NCBI GenBank assembly: GCA_021904315.1
Contig: CM038912.1
Location: 25,146,949-25,210,948 of the forward strand
DNA from: Sphagnum magellanicum
Lineage: Eukaryota; Streptophyta; Sphagnopsida; Sphagnales; Sphagnaceae
Direction of reading: 5' to 3'
DNA: 64,000 nt
Every line of letters begins with the position of its first letter. The first letter of the stretch is position 1. The position numbers were made by a program, and so were the translations under genes. Under the pieces are notes generated by a model. It did not search any database. It was not told the DNA's origin and saw only the letters and a program-made list of their open reading frames with translations. Shown piece by piece: positions 43,076-56,689 of this stretch.

Positions 43076-46000
43076 AAACTTGCACATTTAATTTGAAAAG
43101 AAATACATATAAACCTTATGATGTTTTATCAATTGATTTTGTCATTTTCTATTTTGATGCTTATATTTTTACTTCTATTGATTTTATGTTCAGAGTTCAA
43201 ATACATGTGCAACAATTTGAGAATATATGTAAGCCCTAAAAAATAACTTGTGTTATATTGAAAATGATGATGCCATAAATTGTACAATGCAAATTCCAAG
43301 TACATATGTGAAATTTATGTTCACGCAATTCAAAAAAGAACGTTATAAAATAATTATTCTTCGAACAAATTATTGATAATGCTTTAATATATTTGAAAAA
43401 AATTATTAATACTACTTTAATATATTTGAAGGCGTATATTGATGATGCATATTAGGGTTCATACATGTAAATTCTTTTTTTTATCAATTTGAATCCTATA
43501 ATATATGTATTTTGAAATTTGAATTATTTCATTATTAATTTTTTTGATATATTTACAATTTAATTCTACAAATTTTTGGATTTGATATGTAAAATAAATT
43601 TTAAATGAAAAAAAAATTATTGTTGCTATCAATTTCACATTTTACTATACATGTTTAAAATAATCAAAATTCATCCCACAAATATACATATAATCTACAT
43701 CAATTTTTAATTTATTAGATTAAGGTATATAATGTTTCTTTTTTGCATTCATTCTTTGTCATTCAATATTTTGGTATATATTTTTTGACTTATGAAACTT
43801 TGAAATCTAATTAGTTTAAATTGTGATATATTTTCATTTTAATGCTACAAATTCTTGGAATTAATTAGTATTTTTTTTTTAAATGACAAATATTTTCTTA
43901 TCATTATCAATTTTACGTCTTTATTATACATGTCTGAAATATTCAAAATTCATCCCAAAAGTATTCATATAATTTACATCAATTTTTAATGTATTATGCT
44001 ACAGTATATAATGTTTATTTCTTACATTTATTCCTTGTCATTCAATGTTGTAATATATATTTTTTAATTTATGAACTTTATCTCCAATTGTTAAATTTGT
44101 AATTAAAATTTTAATTACAAATACATTAAAAATATAAATGTTCAATTTAATGACTTTATATTTTGGTATAATTATTTGATTTTTTTTCAAAACCAACATA
44201 TATATATATATGAATATTTCCATCAAGAATTTTTTTTTCATGTGTTTGGATTTAATATTTCAAATGTTTTTAAGATGACAAACATTCTTATAACTTCATC
44301 AATTTCACATTTTAACTATACATATTTTTGAAAATGATCATAATTCATGCTAAAAGTATTACCATAATTAATATCAAATTCTAAATATTGAAGTATATAA
44401 TGTTGTCTTGTTGTTCAATTTTTAAAATTTTAACATTTTTTTGCGCAATGTTTGATTTCTTTTGCATCAAACATATAATTTTGTGTAAAAAAAACTTTTG
44501 CATGATTTTTTTTTTGGGGCTTTTTTTCCCTCTAGTTTGGTGTTATGTTTTTTTTTGTGTGGTGAAAATGTGATTAATTTTTGAGTTTTTAAAATAAAAT
44601 TCTATAGTGATCATTCTTTTCATGGGTAAGTTTCATGGATCCATGCTAAAAATCCTTTTTGTAAAAAAACACTCATTCAAAATGTTGTGAATTTATTTTG
44701 CGAGGGTTTGGAGTTCTTAATAATAGGATTGGAAAGAAAAAGAAGGCAAAAAAAAAACATTTGCATCAGACATTTAGTAGTAAAGCAACAAACAACAGAT
44801 TAAAATCTTTTGTGCATGGATTCTTTTCTAGCTCCAAATTCAAGGAAATTATTTAAAGGATTTTTCATTTTCCTAGTGGGCTTCTCATCTTTCACTGGAT
44901 TATTTTTAAAATCTTGATGGATAATTTTTCATTAGATTTTCTTTAAATCTTAATGTGTTATTTTTTAAGGATTTTTCTTTTATTTTGAAAGTTTCATTCT
45001 TCTGTGATTTCTTTAAATCATGGTGCAAGAACATTGGAATTATTTGTTTCTAAAGAAGATGAGGAACCTCTATTCTACAATATTAAAATCATTTGAAAAA
45101 ATGAATATGCTTTTTCTTTGAATGTTGAATTATGTACTTTTGGTGTAAACTTTAAAGGTGAGTTGTGGATAGATGAATACTAGCAAATGGTACAAAAGTT
45201 TCAAGAACATTCTACAAAATCTAAAAGGTTTAGGAATCTACATTGATCAAGGACAAGCACCAAAGCTAGAAGGAAATTCCAAGAGAAAGACATCCATCAT
45301 GATCTTCATAATCTCATGTGATTTGGAGGTGCCAAACTAGAGCTGGATGACTAATATGCATCACTGGGTTATTGAAGTTCGATGACACTCTTGGGGTTGT
45401 TGTAGATGATTAGGCTGATGTTGGGATCAATGATGATCAGGGAGAAAAAAAGTTACACCTAGCAATGATCACTAGCTAGCTGCTACTGCCAACTTTGTTA
45501 CAATTACACTTGCAAATATTTGGAGCCTTTTCCTTGTGTTGATCCACGTTCAAGTACTGCAGGATTTCAAATTTTTGCTAATTTAAGCACCTAATCAGTG
45601 CCATGGAGCTGGGAAACCAACCAACCAACAATTGAAGAAGGAGAAAGAAATAAAGATAGTAATTCAATCTTAGCTTGACTCTTTTGAAGTATTAATCTCA
45701 GCTTCACTCTCTTGAAGTCTAGCTGCTGCAGTAGAGTAGCAATAAGCACCACACAATTGGCTACAACTGATTTTCTTCACTCACCATGATCCTAGATAGC
45801 TTGCTTTTTGAATTAAAATAATACTTCATCATGAATATTAGGAGCAGCAAGACAAAGGGTTGAGAGTTTTATCAAAAGTGTCGCATTCAAAAAAATGAGC
45901 ATATGCATTGTGCTCATATACAAATTCTTAAACCTTTTGGACTTCCAATAATTTTAGTAGATACAAAACACCATAAGACATATAACTATTTCTAAATGTA

Positions 46001-47407
46001 ACAACTTGAAAAGTTGAAAGTTTTTTGTGAACAATATGGAACACCAAAGGATTCCTCTGCATTAGCTCCAACGTTTGTGAGTGGCAGTAGCAGTGCAAGT
46101 GTGTCCATTTGCAAAAATCTAGCACCCATTACCTTAAAAAACTTAACGTTCTCTCTACATCATCTCCTCATACTTATAGCTACTGTTATGTTTGCTACAT
46201 TCCCAAGGAGTTTCAGAAAGACTACATATGCAGAAAAGGTTGGAGTCATAATACCCAATCTTATTGGGTCTTTAGCAAAGTAGGCTTCACACACACTGCA
46301 CAGTCAAAGCACCTAAACCCATGTCATACATAAAGAAGCATACATAAAGCAGTAACATAGGGACTTAAATAACAAATTTTGACCTAAAGAAGAAGGCTGC
46401 TTGTTGGCTCCTCCATCCACAAACTCATGTGAAGAACCCAGAGGAGGAGGACTCAGGTTGCTCAAGGCCACATCTAATGAAGGATACAAACCTCCATGCA
46501 TTTGGTTGTCAGGGCTCTAGAGAAACATGAACAGAGGATTGGATGGGGAAGAAAAATGGTGGTGGTGGTGTTGGTCCAAGAAGATTGAATGCCCCTCCTC
46601 TTTACCTCCAACCTGCTGCACTCAAAAACATAACTAACAAAACAACAAAAAACTTTGATGGTAAGTAGTTGACTCTGATGGGCAGGCATCATCAACAGAA
46701 AAGTTTTCTGCCATTCTTCAATCAACAACACTGCACAGAAAGTTGTCGACAACTCTCTCTCTCTCAAAAAGAAAAAAAGCCCAAAATAACAAAAAACACC
46801 ACCAAGTTCCATTTACTCCCGGACGTAGTCACAAGGTTCCTGAGGCTTCTGTTTCATACAGGACTGACTGAAAACATTCCAGTCTAAAATTTTTACATAG
46901 ATGAAAGTTGCAAGCAATTTTCACCGCAAGAAAGGGACTGGCTCACCTTCTTTTTCCAAGACCTGTGGCATGCAATAATGTAGCACTGACAGTGAGACAC
47001 AGTGCCATACCATATGGCCTCAAGTAAAATCTTCTTCACTGTGCATTTCAAAGAAATTAAAACCAGAGTGAATTACTGTGGTTTGAATCATCAATGATGA
47101 TATTTCCTTTCCTAGACAGTTTTTAGAGTTCACATACATAAGCTAATTCATAGATATGGATACGGAATTCAGAAGATTACACCACTTCCAACAGTGTGTT
47201 CAGTAGAAAAGATACTTGTTCACTGCAAGTAGTTGAGAAATATGGCTCACATTGTTTGTCAGGGAGACTGGTAAGGACTGCACTCATGCATTTAAAACTA
47301 TTGTAAGTGCCTTATGCACTGAATGGTTGTTGTACCTTAGAGAACACATTATCTGGTCAACATGAACAATTCAACTATCAGCTATAAGTTGTAGTTCACA
47401 TTATACC
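43076..47407. other. Very AT-rich spacer
   Basis: 43.3-44.6 kb is exceptionally AT-rich. It contains a ~300-bp diverged duplication (the phrase TACATGTNTNAAATAATCAAAATTC with the following ATTTACATCAATTTTTAAT, near 43650 and 43925, and weakly at 44310). No gene could be recognised between 44.6 and 47.4 kb; open frames at 46014-46283, 46474-46812 and 46669-46887 lack motifs and overlap on opposite strands. Confidence 0.45.
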
Positions 47408-47713
47408 TGCACTTCTTCTAGAAGTTGCTCAAGTTGGCTTTCGGTGCAGGAAGGAGAATGCCCATAGGAAGGCACCACAGTGGCAACCTTCTATGGCCAA
47501 GAATGTGCTTTCAGTAGAGTCTTATGCAAAAGAATACCCTGTCTTGTCCCCAATAATTGAGGCTCCAAAGTCACTGTAACTTCTTGTATGATCTAATGTT
47601 GGCTTTGCTTGCAGGAGCCAGGCATGTGCATTTGCCAAATGCTGCTCTAAGTCTTCTAGTCCATAGACCTGAATTGGCAGTGCATGCACCTCCTCAACCA
47701 CTGCCTCCAATTC
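47408..47713 (-). other. Two candidate host exons, possibly PLU-1-like (KDM5/JARID1) region
   Basis: Minus strand. From 47713, after a TTGGCACCAG acceptor, reads ELEAVVEEVHALPIQVYGLE followed by DLEQHLANAHAWLLQAK, an amphipathic pattern (xLxxLLEExxALPIxVxxLxxLExxLxxAxxW) like the repeats of the PLU-1 helical domain in KDM5-type histone demethylases. A second piece, 47487-47408, encodes SYGHSPSCTESQLEQLLEEV ending at CAG/GTATAAT, a fair donor. The helix phrase fits the same domain type. The two pieces are in different frames, with a stop between, so an intron of about 70-100 bp would be needed. No JmjC or PHD part is in view. Identification is tentative, and a captured fragment is also possible. 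Confidence 0.3.
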
Positions 47714-49487
47714 CTGGTGCCAAGGACAGTACCCAAAATGAGTTCAACCTTCAAAAGATTGTGTTTCAAGGGACTTTGATATAAATTTGTTAGTATACTG
47801 TGATATTTATGACTGAACATATTTATAAGGTTCTACAATTGCATATCCCATATGAACTGAATGATGATATTCTTTGACTCCAAAACCTACACTTGCTAAG
47901 GGAGACCAATTCCAAACTCCTTCCCACTGTAATATTGCTACACTGGTCAAAACATACTAAGGATGGGAGCATGCCAAATTTTTTGACAAAGCACTTGGAA
48001 GGGTGCCACTAAACCAAGCATCACATTGACATGATGCTTTAAGGTGTGGGCTTTCTTTATCACAAAATCCAAAATTTGTTTATCCTTTGTCTTCACTGGC
48101 AGCAACAATCTCTGGATCCCCCATCCAACATTGACAGTTGAGCTTCTTTGCTTACCCAAAGTATGGAGTGCTACCAAGGCTAATCACTGGAAAACCCTGC
48201 AAGTATCCTTCTTAGTCAATTTAACTCAAGACCTCAGCTATCTCTAATAGAACTCATATCCAATTTGGCCTCCAGATTAGGTGTCCAAAGCTTAAGCATG
48301 GTGTCTTTTGGAAATTGATAGTTTCAGTAATTCGTAGCATATACAAGCAACATAGCTCTTGGATGAGTGCACCACATTCTCATTGTCTGGATTCCCCCAA
48401 AGTGTTTGTCTAGGGTACATGACTTAGAAGCTATGTTCATAATTAAAAAGTTCCTTATACATGGAGTAGGTAATTCTCTAAAAGAAAAGATAGGTGATAT
48501 TAAAAAGAACATATTAATTGTAATCTGACTCAAACCCTGCTCATCAAGATCTTTCCAACAACACCAAAGGCACATTCCAATTCCAATTCCTCCCATATTT
48601 TCAGTTATGATTTAATTTAATTTTCAGTGAAGAAATCATTCAATATTCAAGAACTTTTGCTATGCAAGTCCAAATGCCATGAAACCAAGCCCATGCACCC
48701 CTCCTCCTTGAGAGCTTTCCAAAGAGACCAAGAACGCGATCTGAAGCATCCTGGTTCCCTGGGTGTCATTAGTACAAAACAAAACAAACAAACTACCTTG
48801 CTTCATAGATAGATGATGTAAGTATTTTTGGGATTGTTTGTTTATAGAAATTTGAAAATTAGAACATTGTTCCAAGTTGTTTTGTCCACCATTTCTCATT
48901 GTTCTTATCATACATGAAACCTTTTTGTTTATGTTGGAATTAAATTATGTCCAAATTATACAATTAAATTGCTAAGGTTTTTCATGCTGCACTTATCAAG
49001 GTACTTATTTTCATGTTGCCTTGGCCTGTTAATGATTCCAACACGTGCCATTGGAATATATGCAACCAACTTGGTATTTTCTTATATTTTTGTCATTCTT
49101 GTAGTTTATATTTGTCTAGATACTCCTAAATTTGATCCAGATTAATTAGAAATGGATTATTTTCTCAAGGTTTCAAAAACACAATAGGTGTCAAAAAGAT
49201 GAAATGCCACTGGGTTGATCAGATTTAGTTGGCAAACTAAGTGTCTATTTATTTATTTTTTTTTGGATTGCACAGGTAAGTTGCAAGCATCACATTTAGA
49301 AGTGACCAAAGTGATTCAAACAATATCTTTTCCTTTATTTCTTTTTCTATAGTCATGCATATGGCTTCTTTCATTGTTGGAAGCAGGAGATTATATAACA
49401 TGTGCAATGTAAAATAACAAAAGATTTCAAATTTTCCTAGAATTACTATATCTTCCACCACTATTAGTGTCTTCATATAATGTTTAG
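47714..49487. other. Spacer with unassigned minus-strand frames
   Basis: 47947-48177 (minus) encodes a plausible 76-residue peptide (TVNVGWGIQRLLLPVKTKDK) with no known relative. 48640-48765 (minus), after an acceptor-like GACACCCAG, has three partly open frames. These may be more exons of the 47.4-kb gene fragment; nothing decisive. Confidence 0.3.
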
Positions 49488-49585
49488 GGTAATACCCGAG
49501 GAGCAGGGCATTCCCAAAATAAACACTTGCCCAATGTAGAGCAAAGGTGATTATTTCAAGAATGCCCTATCTAGAGAGAGTTACC
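49488..49585. mobile_element. Foldback MITE, GGTAAAGCCC family, copy 2
   Basis: About 98 bp. The left arm GGTAATACCCGAGGAGCAGG, then GCATTCCCAAAATAA, pairs with a right arm whose reverse complement reads GGTAACTCTCTCTAGATAGG, then GCATTCTTGAAATAA. Same loop size and inner box as the other copies. Diverged terminal part. Confidence 0.55.
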
Positions 49586-52516
49586 TTGTGTAAAGCACTA
49601 GATGAAATTTTATTTTGTTTCTTTCTTACCATGATACCTTGCTAGTATCCAATAGGTATCACGGGTGCAAACAAAAAAAATAGGTTGGACATTTTGAAAT
49701 GTTTGAATGAGCGGTGAAAGCATATTACATGTTCACAAGGCAGGTTTTGCAAGATTTTAGAATTTGTAATTGATCATGTGATTAAATATAATCAACTAAA
49801 ATGAAAAAAGACTCAACATTATAATGATTATATATAATATAATCACATTGTATGAATTTCATGGATAGTTTTTGAATAGTCTTAACATAATGGACTTTTA
49901 AAAAAATACCCAAAAACTTATAATAGTCCATAATTAATGAATATGAATTCCATGCATCATCATATAATGTTTTTTAATGAGTAAATGACTCAATGGTAAT
50001 ATGATGTTATAACATTGATATTAAGGAAAACTTTTTGGAAAGGTTTGGGTGATGAAATTTTTTTATGTACTTTGAATTATGGTTTTTTCTTTATTAAGTC
50101 CTTTAGTGAATAAAAATAATAGTTTAGAAGCTCATCTTTCAAATTTAGGTTCTCCATTAGATAAACTAGAGTTGTAATTTTTTTTTATAATAAATTTCAA
50201 ATGATAACTTTTAAAATGACTTGTGTGATTCAGGATGTTTTGCCTTCACACTATTTTCAAGGTGTTAATTTATGCAATTATGGACTTCTATATGTGCCTA
50301 AAAGTGTTACATCTTAGTGTGCTTTCACTTTGAACATTTCATGTTTTGAAATGCCTACTTTTTGTAGAGGATAGATTATCCTTAATTAATAACATGCGTA
50401 TAATTTAAGAAAGGTTAGAAACTATGAAAATAGTCTCATAGTTTTTAGCACATAGGTAAATTATTAAACATACTTCAAAACAACATTTGCAATATTCGTC
50501 ATTCACATGATTTCCAACATGAGACTTTACATTCTTTCGGGATAGGATCACCCACACGCCTAAAATTCTCCTTTATGGGGATCACTCACCAAAAACTATA
50601 AAATTTACACAATGATATTTATAATAATTTCCACATTATATTTCTTCAAGGATTTTTCTTCACATATGATACTTCTATAAATCTTGATCCAATTAACAAC
50701 ATGAAATTATTGAATGCAAATTATGAACCAAAAGCTCCAATCTCTACCCCTTATATATTTGAAGGAAAGAAGTGAATGAATAATCAACCACATTCATTTA
50801 CATCTATTCCTTATTATCAAATCAATCAACATGTGTCATTTATAACTTTTCATCCTTTTATGAATACATTTTACATTATTTGGAGTCTAGAATTTGGTCA
50901 AGTCTACATACTTGACCTTCCATTATTACAAACTTGAAATAGTTCTCTAAATTATTCATAATAAACCCTTATGCCCTTAGTCAAAAGATTCCCCTTGTAG
51001 GCCTCATGAGACTTCATTATTTTGTTCCCCATTTTTATCCATAGTATGACCTCAAACAATAATAGTATTATTTACAATTACTTGTAATTATTTTGATGTT
51101 ACATGCCTTCCAAATTACATTCAAACAATTTCGCCTCTGTTTTACAAAAATCTAAAAGTTCATATCATGAATAAGATGTAATTTCATAAGTATGACAACC
51201 TTTTTAAATCAACACACAATTGTGTGCCATTCAACCATTTGACATCGCATAACTTAGTTGCAAATATAACACGAGGACAAATTTGGTCATGAACTCTCCC
51301 ATTGGTTATTGCTTGGTTTCTCAATGCAATTGTTTTCTTCTAGAAATGATAACATGAATGTGGATATGGGCTGCATTGAAAGATATTTGCCTGATAGTTG
51401 TGAAGTAATTGACCATAGAATCATATGAACTTTTTTTTAATTACCTAACATTCAAATTTGAAGCCTATCCATGTAAATTACATGACCAACATTGTCTGAA
51501 TTATATGAAGATGTGCAAAATGGGACTTGTTGGACCTTTGTTACTCTTACAAAATATTGAACTAGGGTTGTGGTTTCAAATGTTGGATCTGTAACACCAA
51601 TGTGGGTTAACAGAAGCAGAATTGGTAAATAAGATTAGTTACCTATATGATTATCAAATACCTAATTGATAACCACAAGGTATCCTATTGGTCATTAGCT
51701 GGTAGATTATATAGATTTCTTAGAATTAAAATTTTATTATGTTATTTTATTTTTCAGTAATTTTTTTAATCATAAAAATGTTTAGCAATTTAAGATAAAC
51801 TATGCGGATGATTACTGTGTCATCCATGTAGTTTATTAAAATTTGAAAATTTAATACCAGACGGTCATCAACATTACTGGTTATCTGGAAAATCAAGAAC
51901 CTAGATGTGGGTTATTAATACCTGGTTTGATAGTCAGGTGAAAACTCAATAACCTACCAACACTGGCTCACACTCAGCTTTGTCCTCCCATGACCCCCTA
52001 TTCTCATATTTTAGCAATTTTGTCTTCCCATAGCATTACCTAGTATTAAATGTTCCCCAGGGGTGTTTCAAAGTTTAATTCTTCTCAAAGCTTTCAATTG
52101 CCACCCAAATATTGTTCAAGGGTGTTCAAAAATTTGCAAAACTTGGTTCGCAATGACGTTCTAAATTTATATCTGTGTCAAATGACCTCCTTTAAGCTGA
52201 CTTATCAACATTGCTCCCTTACCTCCATTACATTCCATCAAGAAAACACACATTCCTACTCAAGCAATTGCACCTCCATTTGTTCTAAAGTGGACAGGAC
52301 CTCCAATACTTTACAGTTTACTAACCCAGTGACCTCCATGTACAGTTTACTAATCCAGGGACCTCCGATGCTTTACAGTTTACCAATCCAACGTCAAGAT
52401 TGAAACAAGGATCCCAAATCTGTAATAGTATATTCGTGCTCTCTAAGTTGTCAGGTCAGCATCTCTTGCCATTGGTAGAGAATCAGTGGTAGTACTATAA
52501 ATTCCCCCTATTAAGT
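49586..52516. other. AT-rich spacer
   Basis: No supportable gene. At 52290-52395 a short direct repeat (TTTACAGTTTACTAA plus CCAGNGACCTCC) occurs three times at about 33-bp spacing. Confidence 0.45.
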
Positions 52517-52858
52517 ACCTCAAAGCCAGAGTGAACAGTGAACCAGCACCCACCAGAGTACCATGAAAGGTGAACCGTAAGTGGTCAGCAAACCAGGCTT
52601 TTTGTCGGTGCAGCTCCCCACCTAACCATGGTAGTTAGCTCGTTCTTGGTTGCTTGGTTTAATGAGGGTGAACCAGCACTCACTCTGGTACCATGGCAAA
52701 AACCTCAATATGGATATTAAGCATATCTCATGCTTACACTGAATCAGGGTCTCTGAGTCCAAATCTAACATTTCTTGGGCTTAATATAGCCACCAAGATG
52801 TCTCACTCAAAATTTACCTGGTGCAAGAGTGGGTGTTGGTTCACTGGAGCCTCATTGC
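52517..52858. mobile_element. Foldback element, GTGAACCAGCACCC family, copy 1
   Basis: The left arm (AGTGAACCAGCACCCACC then AGAGTACCATG, 52537-52565) and the reverse complement of the right arm (CAGTGAACCAACACCCACTC then TTGCACCAGG) pair over about 35 bp. An internal GTGAACCAGCACTCACTCTG (52669) repeats the arm motif in direct orientation. The interior shares CTAACCATGGT(A/G)GTTAG with the copy at 63322-63713. Non-coding. The superfamily cannot be assigned from the ends alone. Confidence 0.6.
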
Positions 52859-53248
52859 ATTGCCTTTAAATGTTCACCACTAACTACCCACAAGCTTGTT
52901 ATGCCTTGGTTGAAACAATACCTATGCTAGTAACATGGTAAAAACCAATGTCGGTCTGGTATATTGGTGTGCGTCTAGTATCAACATTGGTATCAATACT
53001 GGTAGCGAGTATGCTTCCGGCCTGGTATGGGCTGAGGCAATACCAGTACCAACTGGTAAAGACTTGAGGTAATATCAGCCTTATACCAACTAAGTATATA
53101 CATGCCTAATACTAGTCAAAAATCAGTCTAGGACATATTACCTTACCAGACTGCTATTAAAATTTTCAAAAACTGCCCAATACTAATAGCAGCTGGTATC
53201 TTCAAAAACTGACAAACAGAGGTAAAACGCAAAAATCCTTTCAACCTG

Positions 53249-53640
53249 CTTCCAAGGTCTACCTAGAGGGTGTTTCCTTAGGTAGCCCTCTAGGTAGACC
53301 TTATGTAAACTTTCATGTAAGTTTTGATAGCCCTTACTGTAGATAACCCCCTAGGTAGACTCTTAGGTATTTCCCTAGGTAACCTGCAAAGTAGACCTTA
53401 TGTAACTTTTTATGTAAGTTTTTGATAACCCTTACAATAAATAACCCCCTATGTGTTTCCCTTGGTAACCTTCAAAATAAACCTTATGTAATCCTTTATG
53501 TAAGTTTTTGATAGCTCTTACAATAGATAACCTCTTAGGTGCCCCTAGGTAACCTTCAAGGTAGACGTTATATAACTTTTTATGTAAGTTTTTGATAGCC
53601 CTTACCTTAAATAACCCCCTAGGTAAGCTTATATAGCTTT
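53249..53640. repeat. Degenerate ~85-100-bp tandem repeat, four units
   Basis: Each unit combines a GTAGACCTTATGTAA-like phrase, TTTATGTAAGTTTTTGATA, CCCTTAC and AATAACCCCCTAGGT. The TATGTAAGTTTT core recurs near 53310, 53411, 53498 and 53581. The minus frame at 53432-53659 is open only because of the repeat. Confidence 0.75.
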
Positions 53641-54765
53641 CTTTTATGTTATGAATCACTTTTAGGTATCCTTTTAAACTTGAAATATATTCTCTAACTT
53701 AGAAAATCCCTAGCTAATCCTTAAAGTAAATTTTGTGTAATTTTCTAAGTAGCCTTTAAATATCCCATAACCTAAGTAGGCACATAAGTAGACACATGCA
53801 AAACAAAAGAGATAAAAACAAACTCAAGTTATTTTGGGTTGAGGAAGAAAATTGAGTTTTTTCCTTTGTTATTTTCCTTTGGCACAATCTCATCTTGTAT
53901 TTCGATTGTTATCCTAAGTTAACCTGAGATTTTGCTCTGGGTTTTACTAGCTTTGCAAATATCTCTAATGTGTTCTTAACTATGTGAATATCTCTAATAT
54001 GTTGGAACATTTTAGAAAGTGAAAAGTTTAAAATTAAAAAAAAAAACCTTTCCTAGCATGAACAAAACAAGAAAAGCAAGGACAACATTATGTCAAACAA
54101 TGCCCTAACAGTAGTGTTTTTTTTGGGCAAAATTTTGCCAAATGTCAACCTGAAAAATATGATTTTGACCTATGCAAAAGGATATTTCATGAAAAAAATG
54201 ACCCAAATTTTCCAGATTTTTGTGATAACTTCCAGTAGGTAGCCAATAATATAGAACGATTCTGGTTTTATCACTTTCATATCTAGTATGTAACCAAATC
54301 TGTCTAAATCATCTCATGGATGATGCCCTTCAGCTACATCACAAAATTGAAAAGAAGAACCCTGACTCAGAGCAGGGTGTTCCATAATGAAGGGTTGGCA
54401 CAAGGCAGCTCCTAGGGCATTACTTACCGCACATTATCGTCATCTGAGTTCCTGTGTGCATCACATCGGCATTGCAGCCCTGACTTCGTTTTAGTTCATT
54501 ACTATCATTTATTTAGCGCAGCCAATGGCCTAGCTTCCAAATGGAAAACTGATGATCATTCACAAATCGTAGGAATCCTTCTGTCCATGGGAATCATAGA
54601 TGGTACAGATTACTAGGCTCTCCCTCCATTAAGGCCAATGAAGGGGTTTATGTGCATCCTCAACAGATGTTCTATGTGCCCTTTGGAGCCACCATCAGCC
54701 CCCTACTTTCTTTTGGCTCAGTCATAGCAAATCATGTAGCATAGGCAATGGCCTACCAGATGTGA

Positions 54766-55515
54766 AACCAAGGGAATCATTGACAAAATGTGACAACTTG
54801 TGTGTGCAGAAGAGTCATATGTGGTGCGGTTTATTTGGCACTCCATCCAGAAAGGCAGCTATAGTGGTGGTTCATGATCTGGAAACAGAATGCACTGCCG
54901 AAAATTTGAGAGTGTAGGTGGAGAGCACCTTCTAAAGTGGAATCTGACATCCACTACATGTCAGTGCCTTCCATTTTCAAGAGCATAAACCTAGTTTTCA
55001 GCGTGTGCATTACGTTTCTTAAGGCCCTCAACCAAGGGCACATTCACTCAGCTTCCATCTGGTGCAGGCCCTTCATCTGGTAATGCCTTCGACCTAGGGC
55101 CTTACCCTACACTAATGGAATTGTTGACAAAATGTGACAGCCTATATGTCCAGAAGAATCCCACAATATCGTGCAGTTTATTTGGCTCTCCATCCATTAA
55201 GGCAGATGAAGTGGCTCAAGATATGGAATCTAATGGAACTGTAGACAAAATGTGACAACCCATGTGTATGAAAGAATCATAAGTGGTGCAGTGTATTTGG
55301 CTTTCCATCCAGTAAGGCAGATGGAGTGGCTCATAATCTGGAAACTAAGCAAATCGTTGACAAAATATGACAGCCTATATGTCCAGAAGAATCCCACAAT
55401 ATCGTGCAGTTTATTTGGCTCTCCATCCATTAAGGCAGATGAAGTGGCTCAAGATATGGAATCTAATGGAACTGTTGACAAAATGTGACAACCCATGTGT
55501 ACAAAAGAATCATAC
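54766..55515. repeat. ~117-bp tandem repeat in alternating A/B units
   Basis: Units of about 117 bp run from 55116, each GTTGACAAAATGTGACA, then TGTNCAGAAGAATC, GTGCAGTTTATTTGGC and CTCCATCCATTAAGGCAG. The units at 55116 and 55350 (A type, CCCACAATATCG) are nearly identical, offset 233 bp, while 55234 and 55468 form a B type (AACCCATGTGTA). So the last step was duplication of an A-B dimer. A diverged single unit lies at 54766. The ORF pieces at 55252-55488 and 55367-55696 derive from it. Confidence 0.8.
55018..55106. mobile_element. Foldback MITE, GGTAAAGCCC family, degenerate copy 3
   Basis: The left arm TTAAGGCCCTCAACCAAGGG, then CACATTC, pairs with a right arm that reverse-complements to GGTAAGGCCCTAGGTCGAAG, then GCATTACC. 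It sits between diverged units of the 117-bp repeat region. Confidence 0.45.
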
Positions 55516-55983
55516 AGGTACCAAAATGGCCTATACAGAGCACACTCCATTATGTAACGGTTTTCATGGATTTACATTAAAGTCAAGGCTTACTGACTCG
55601 ACTTTTTACTCTTTATTGCGACAAAGTCAGCCCAGCATCCCAATGCAACATTCCCCTCACAGTCTTCAACATTCCAATGGAATTCCCTGTCTTTAAATTC
55701 AAACAGTGGGCTGTAGATGGCATGCTTGCTTGGTAGAATCTGCTGTCCTCACTAGCCAGCCTGCTCTTTATCGTAAAGCACCCGGAGAAAATCTGTAGTG
55801 TATTTGGAAGGCACCTTATATCCATCAATTCCCTTCTTAGAAGATGGGAGGGATATTATGGCTACTCCTCAATAGTGGGAGGGTTCTTACACTTATAAGT
55901 AGGCATAATATCCCTCCCACTCCTACACCTCATGATCTACGTAGGTTTGATTCATGATAAATTTTGCCTCATGCTTTATAATG

Positions 55984-56089
55984 GGTAAAGCCCATGGGTG
56001 AGGGACATCTCAAAATGCGAGGCCCAACTCAGCTATCACCTCATCTTAGGCCCCCTATTTTGAGAATGCCCTCATCCTAGGGCTTTACC
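55984..56089. mobile_element. Foldback MITE, GGTAAAGCCC family, best copy 4
   Basis: 106 bp. The left arm GGTAAAGCCCATGGGTGAGG, then GACATCTCAAAATG, and the reverse complement of the right arm (GGTAAAGCCCTAGGATGAGG, then GCATTCTCAAAATAG) agree at most of 34 positions. This copy has the most intact ends and best defines the family. Confidence 0.7.
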
Positions 56090-56486
56090 CCACACCTAAT
56101 GATCATGTGAATTGACATAATAGCCATGTTGCCCAAGTTAGGTCAGGTAGACTCAACAAGACCTGTCTATTGTTTAAAAAAAGGCAAAAAAGGACATGAA
56201 CCATTTATGTATTATGCAATGTGCTGAGTAGAGGCAATTGTATCTAGTAACCTGCATGTGAGGAATTTGGGCAAGTCCAGCCAAATTGGAAGGGGTAGCA
56301 AAACCAGGCTCAACCCAAATTCCTCACAAGCACCTTACTAGGCACAATGGCTTGTACCTGGCATGTTTAATAACATAATGGTTTTCATGATTTGCACAAT
56401 GGGCATGTGGATTGGGATATTATCCTCTGAGACACGCACACACAACTGATTTTGTTCACTCAAGGGATGGAGCCTCAAATTATATA

Positions 56487-56533
56487 GCCTTACTGTGGCC
56501 AGAGTGAACTAGCACCCACCAGTGCACTGAAAG
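56487..56533. repeat. Solo arm of the GTGAACCAGCACCC foldback family
   Basis: CCAGAGTGAACTAGCACCCA followed by CCAGTGCACTGAAAGG matches the left arm at 52518 and 63322. No partner arm was found nearby. Confidence 0.5.
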
Positions 56534-56689
56534 GATTCTCTTTTCTACCCCTGTGCCATCCCAGGTTGAGTTTTTTGTTTGTCCTTTCTCAGCCCTGATC
56601 TCAGTTTTTTTTTGCAACTTTATTTTCTCCCCGCCCCTTTCCCAGTTTTTTTTCCCCCTGATCTCTGTTTAAGTTTGCATTGGAATTTA

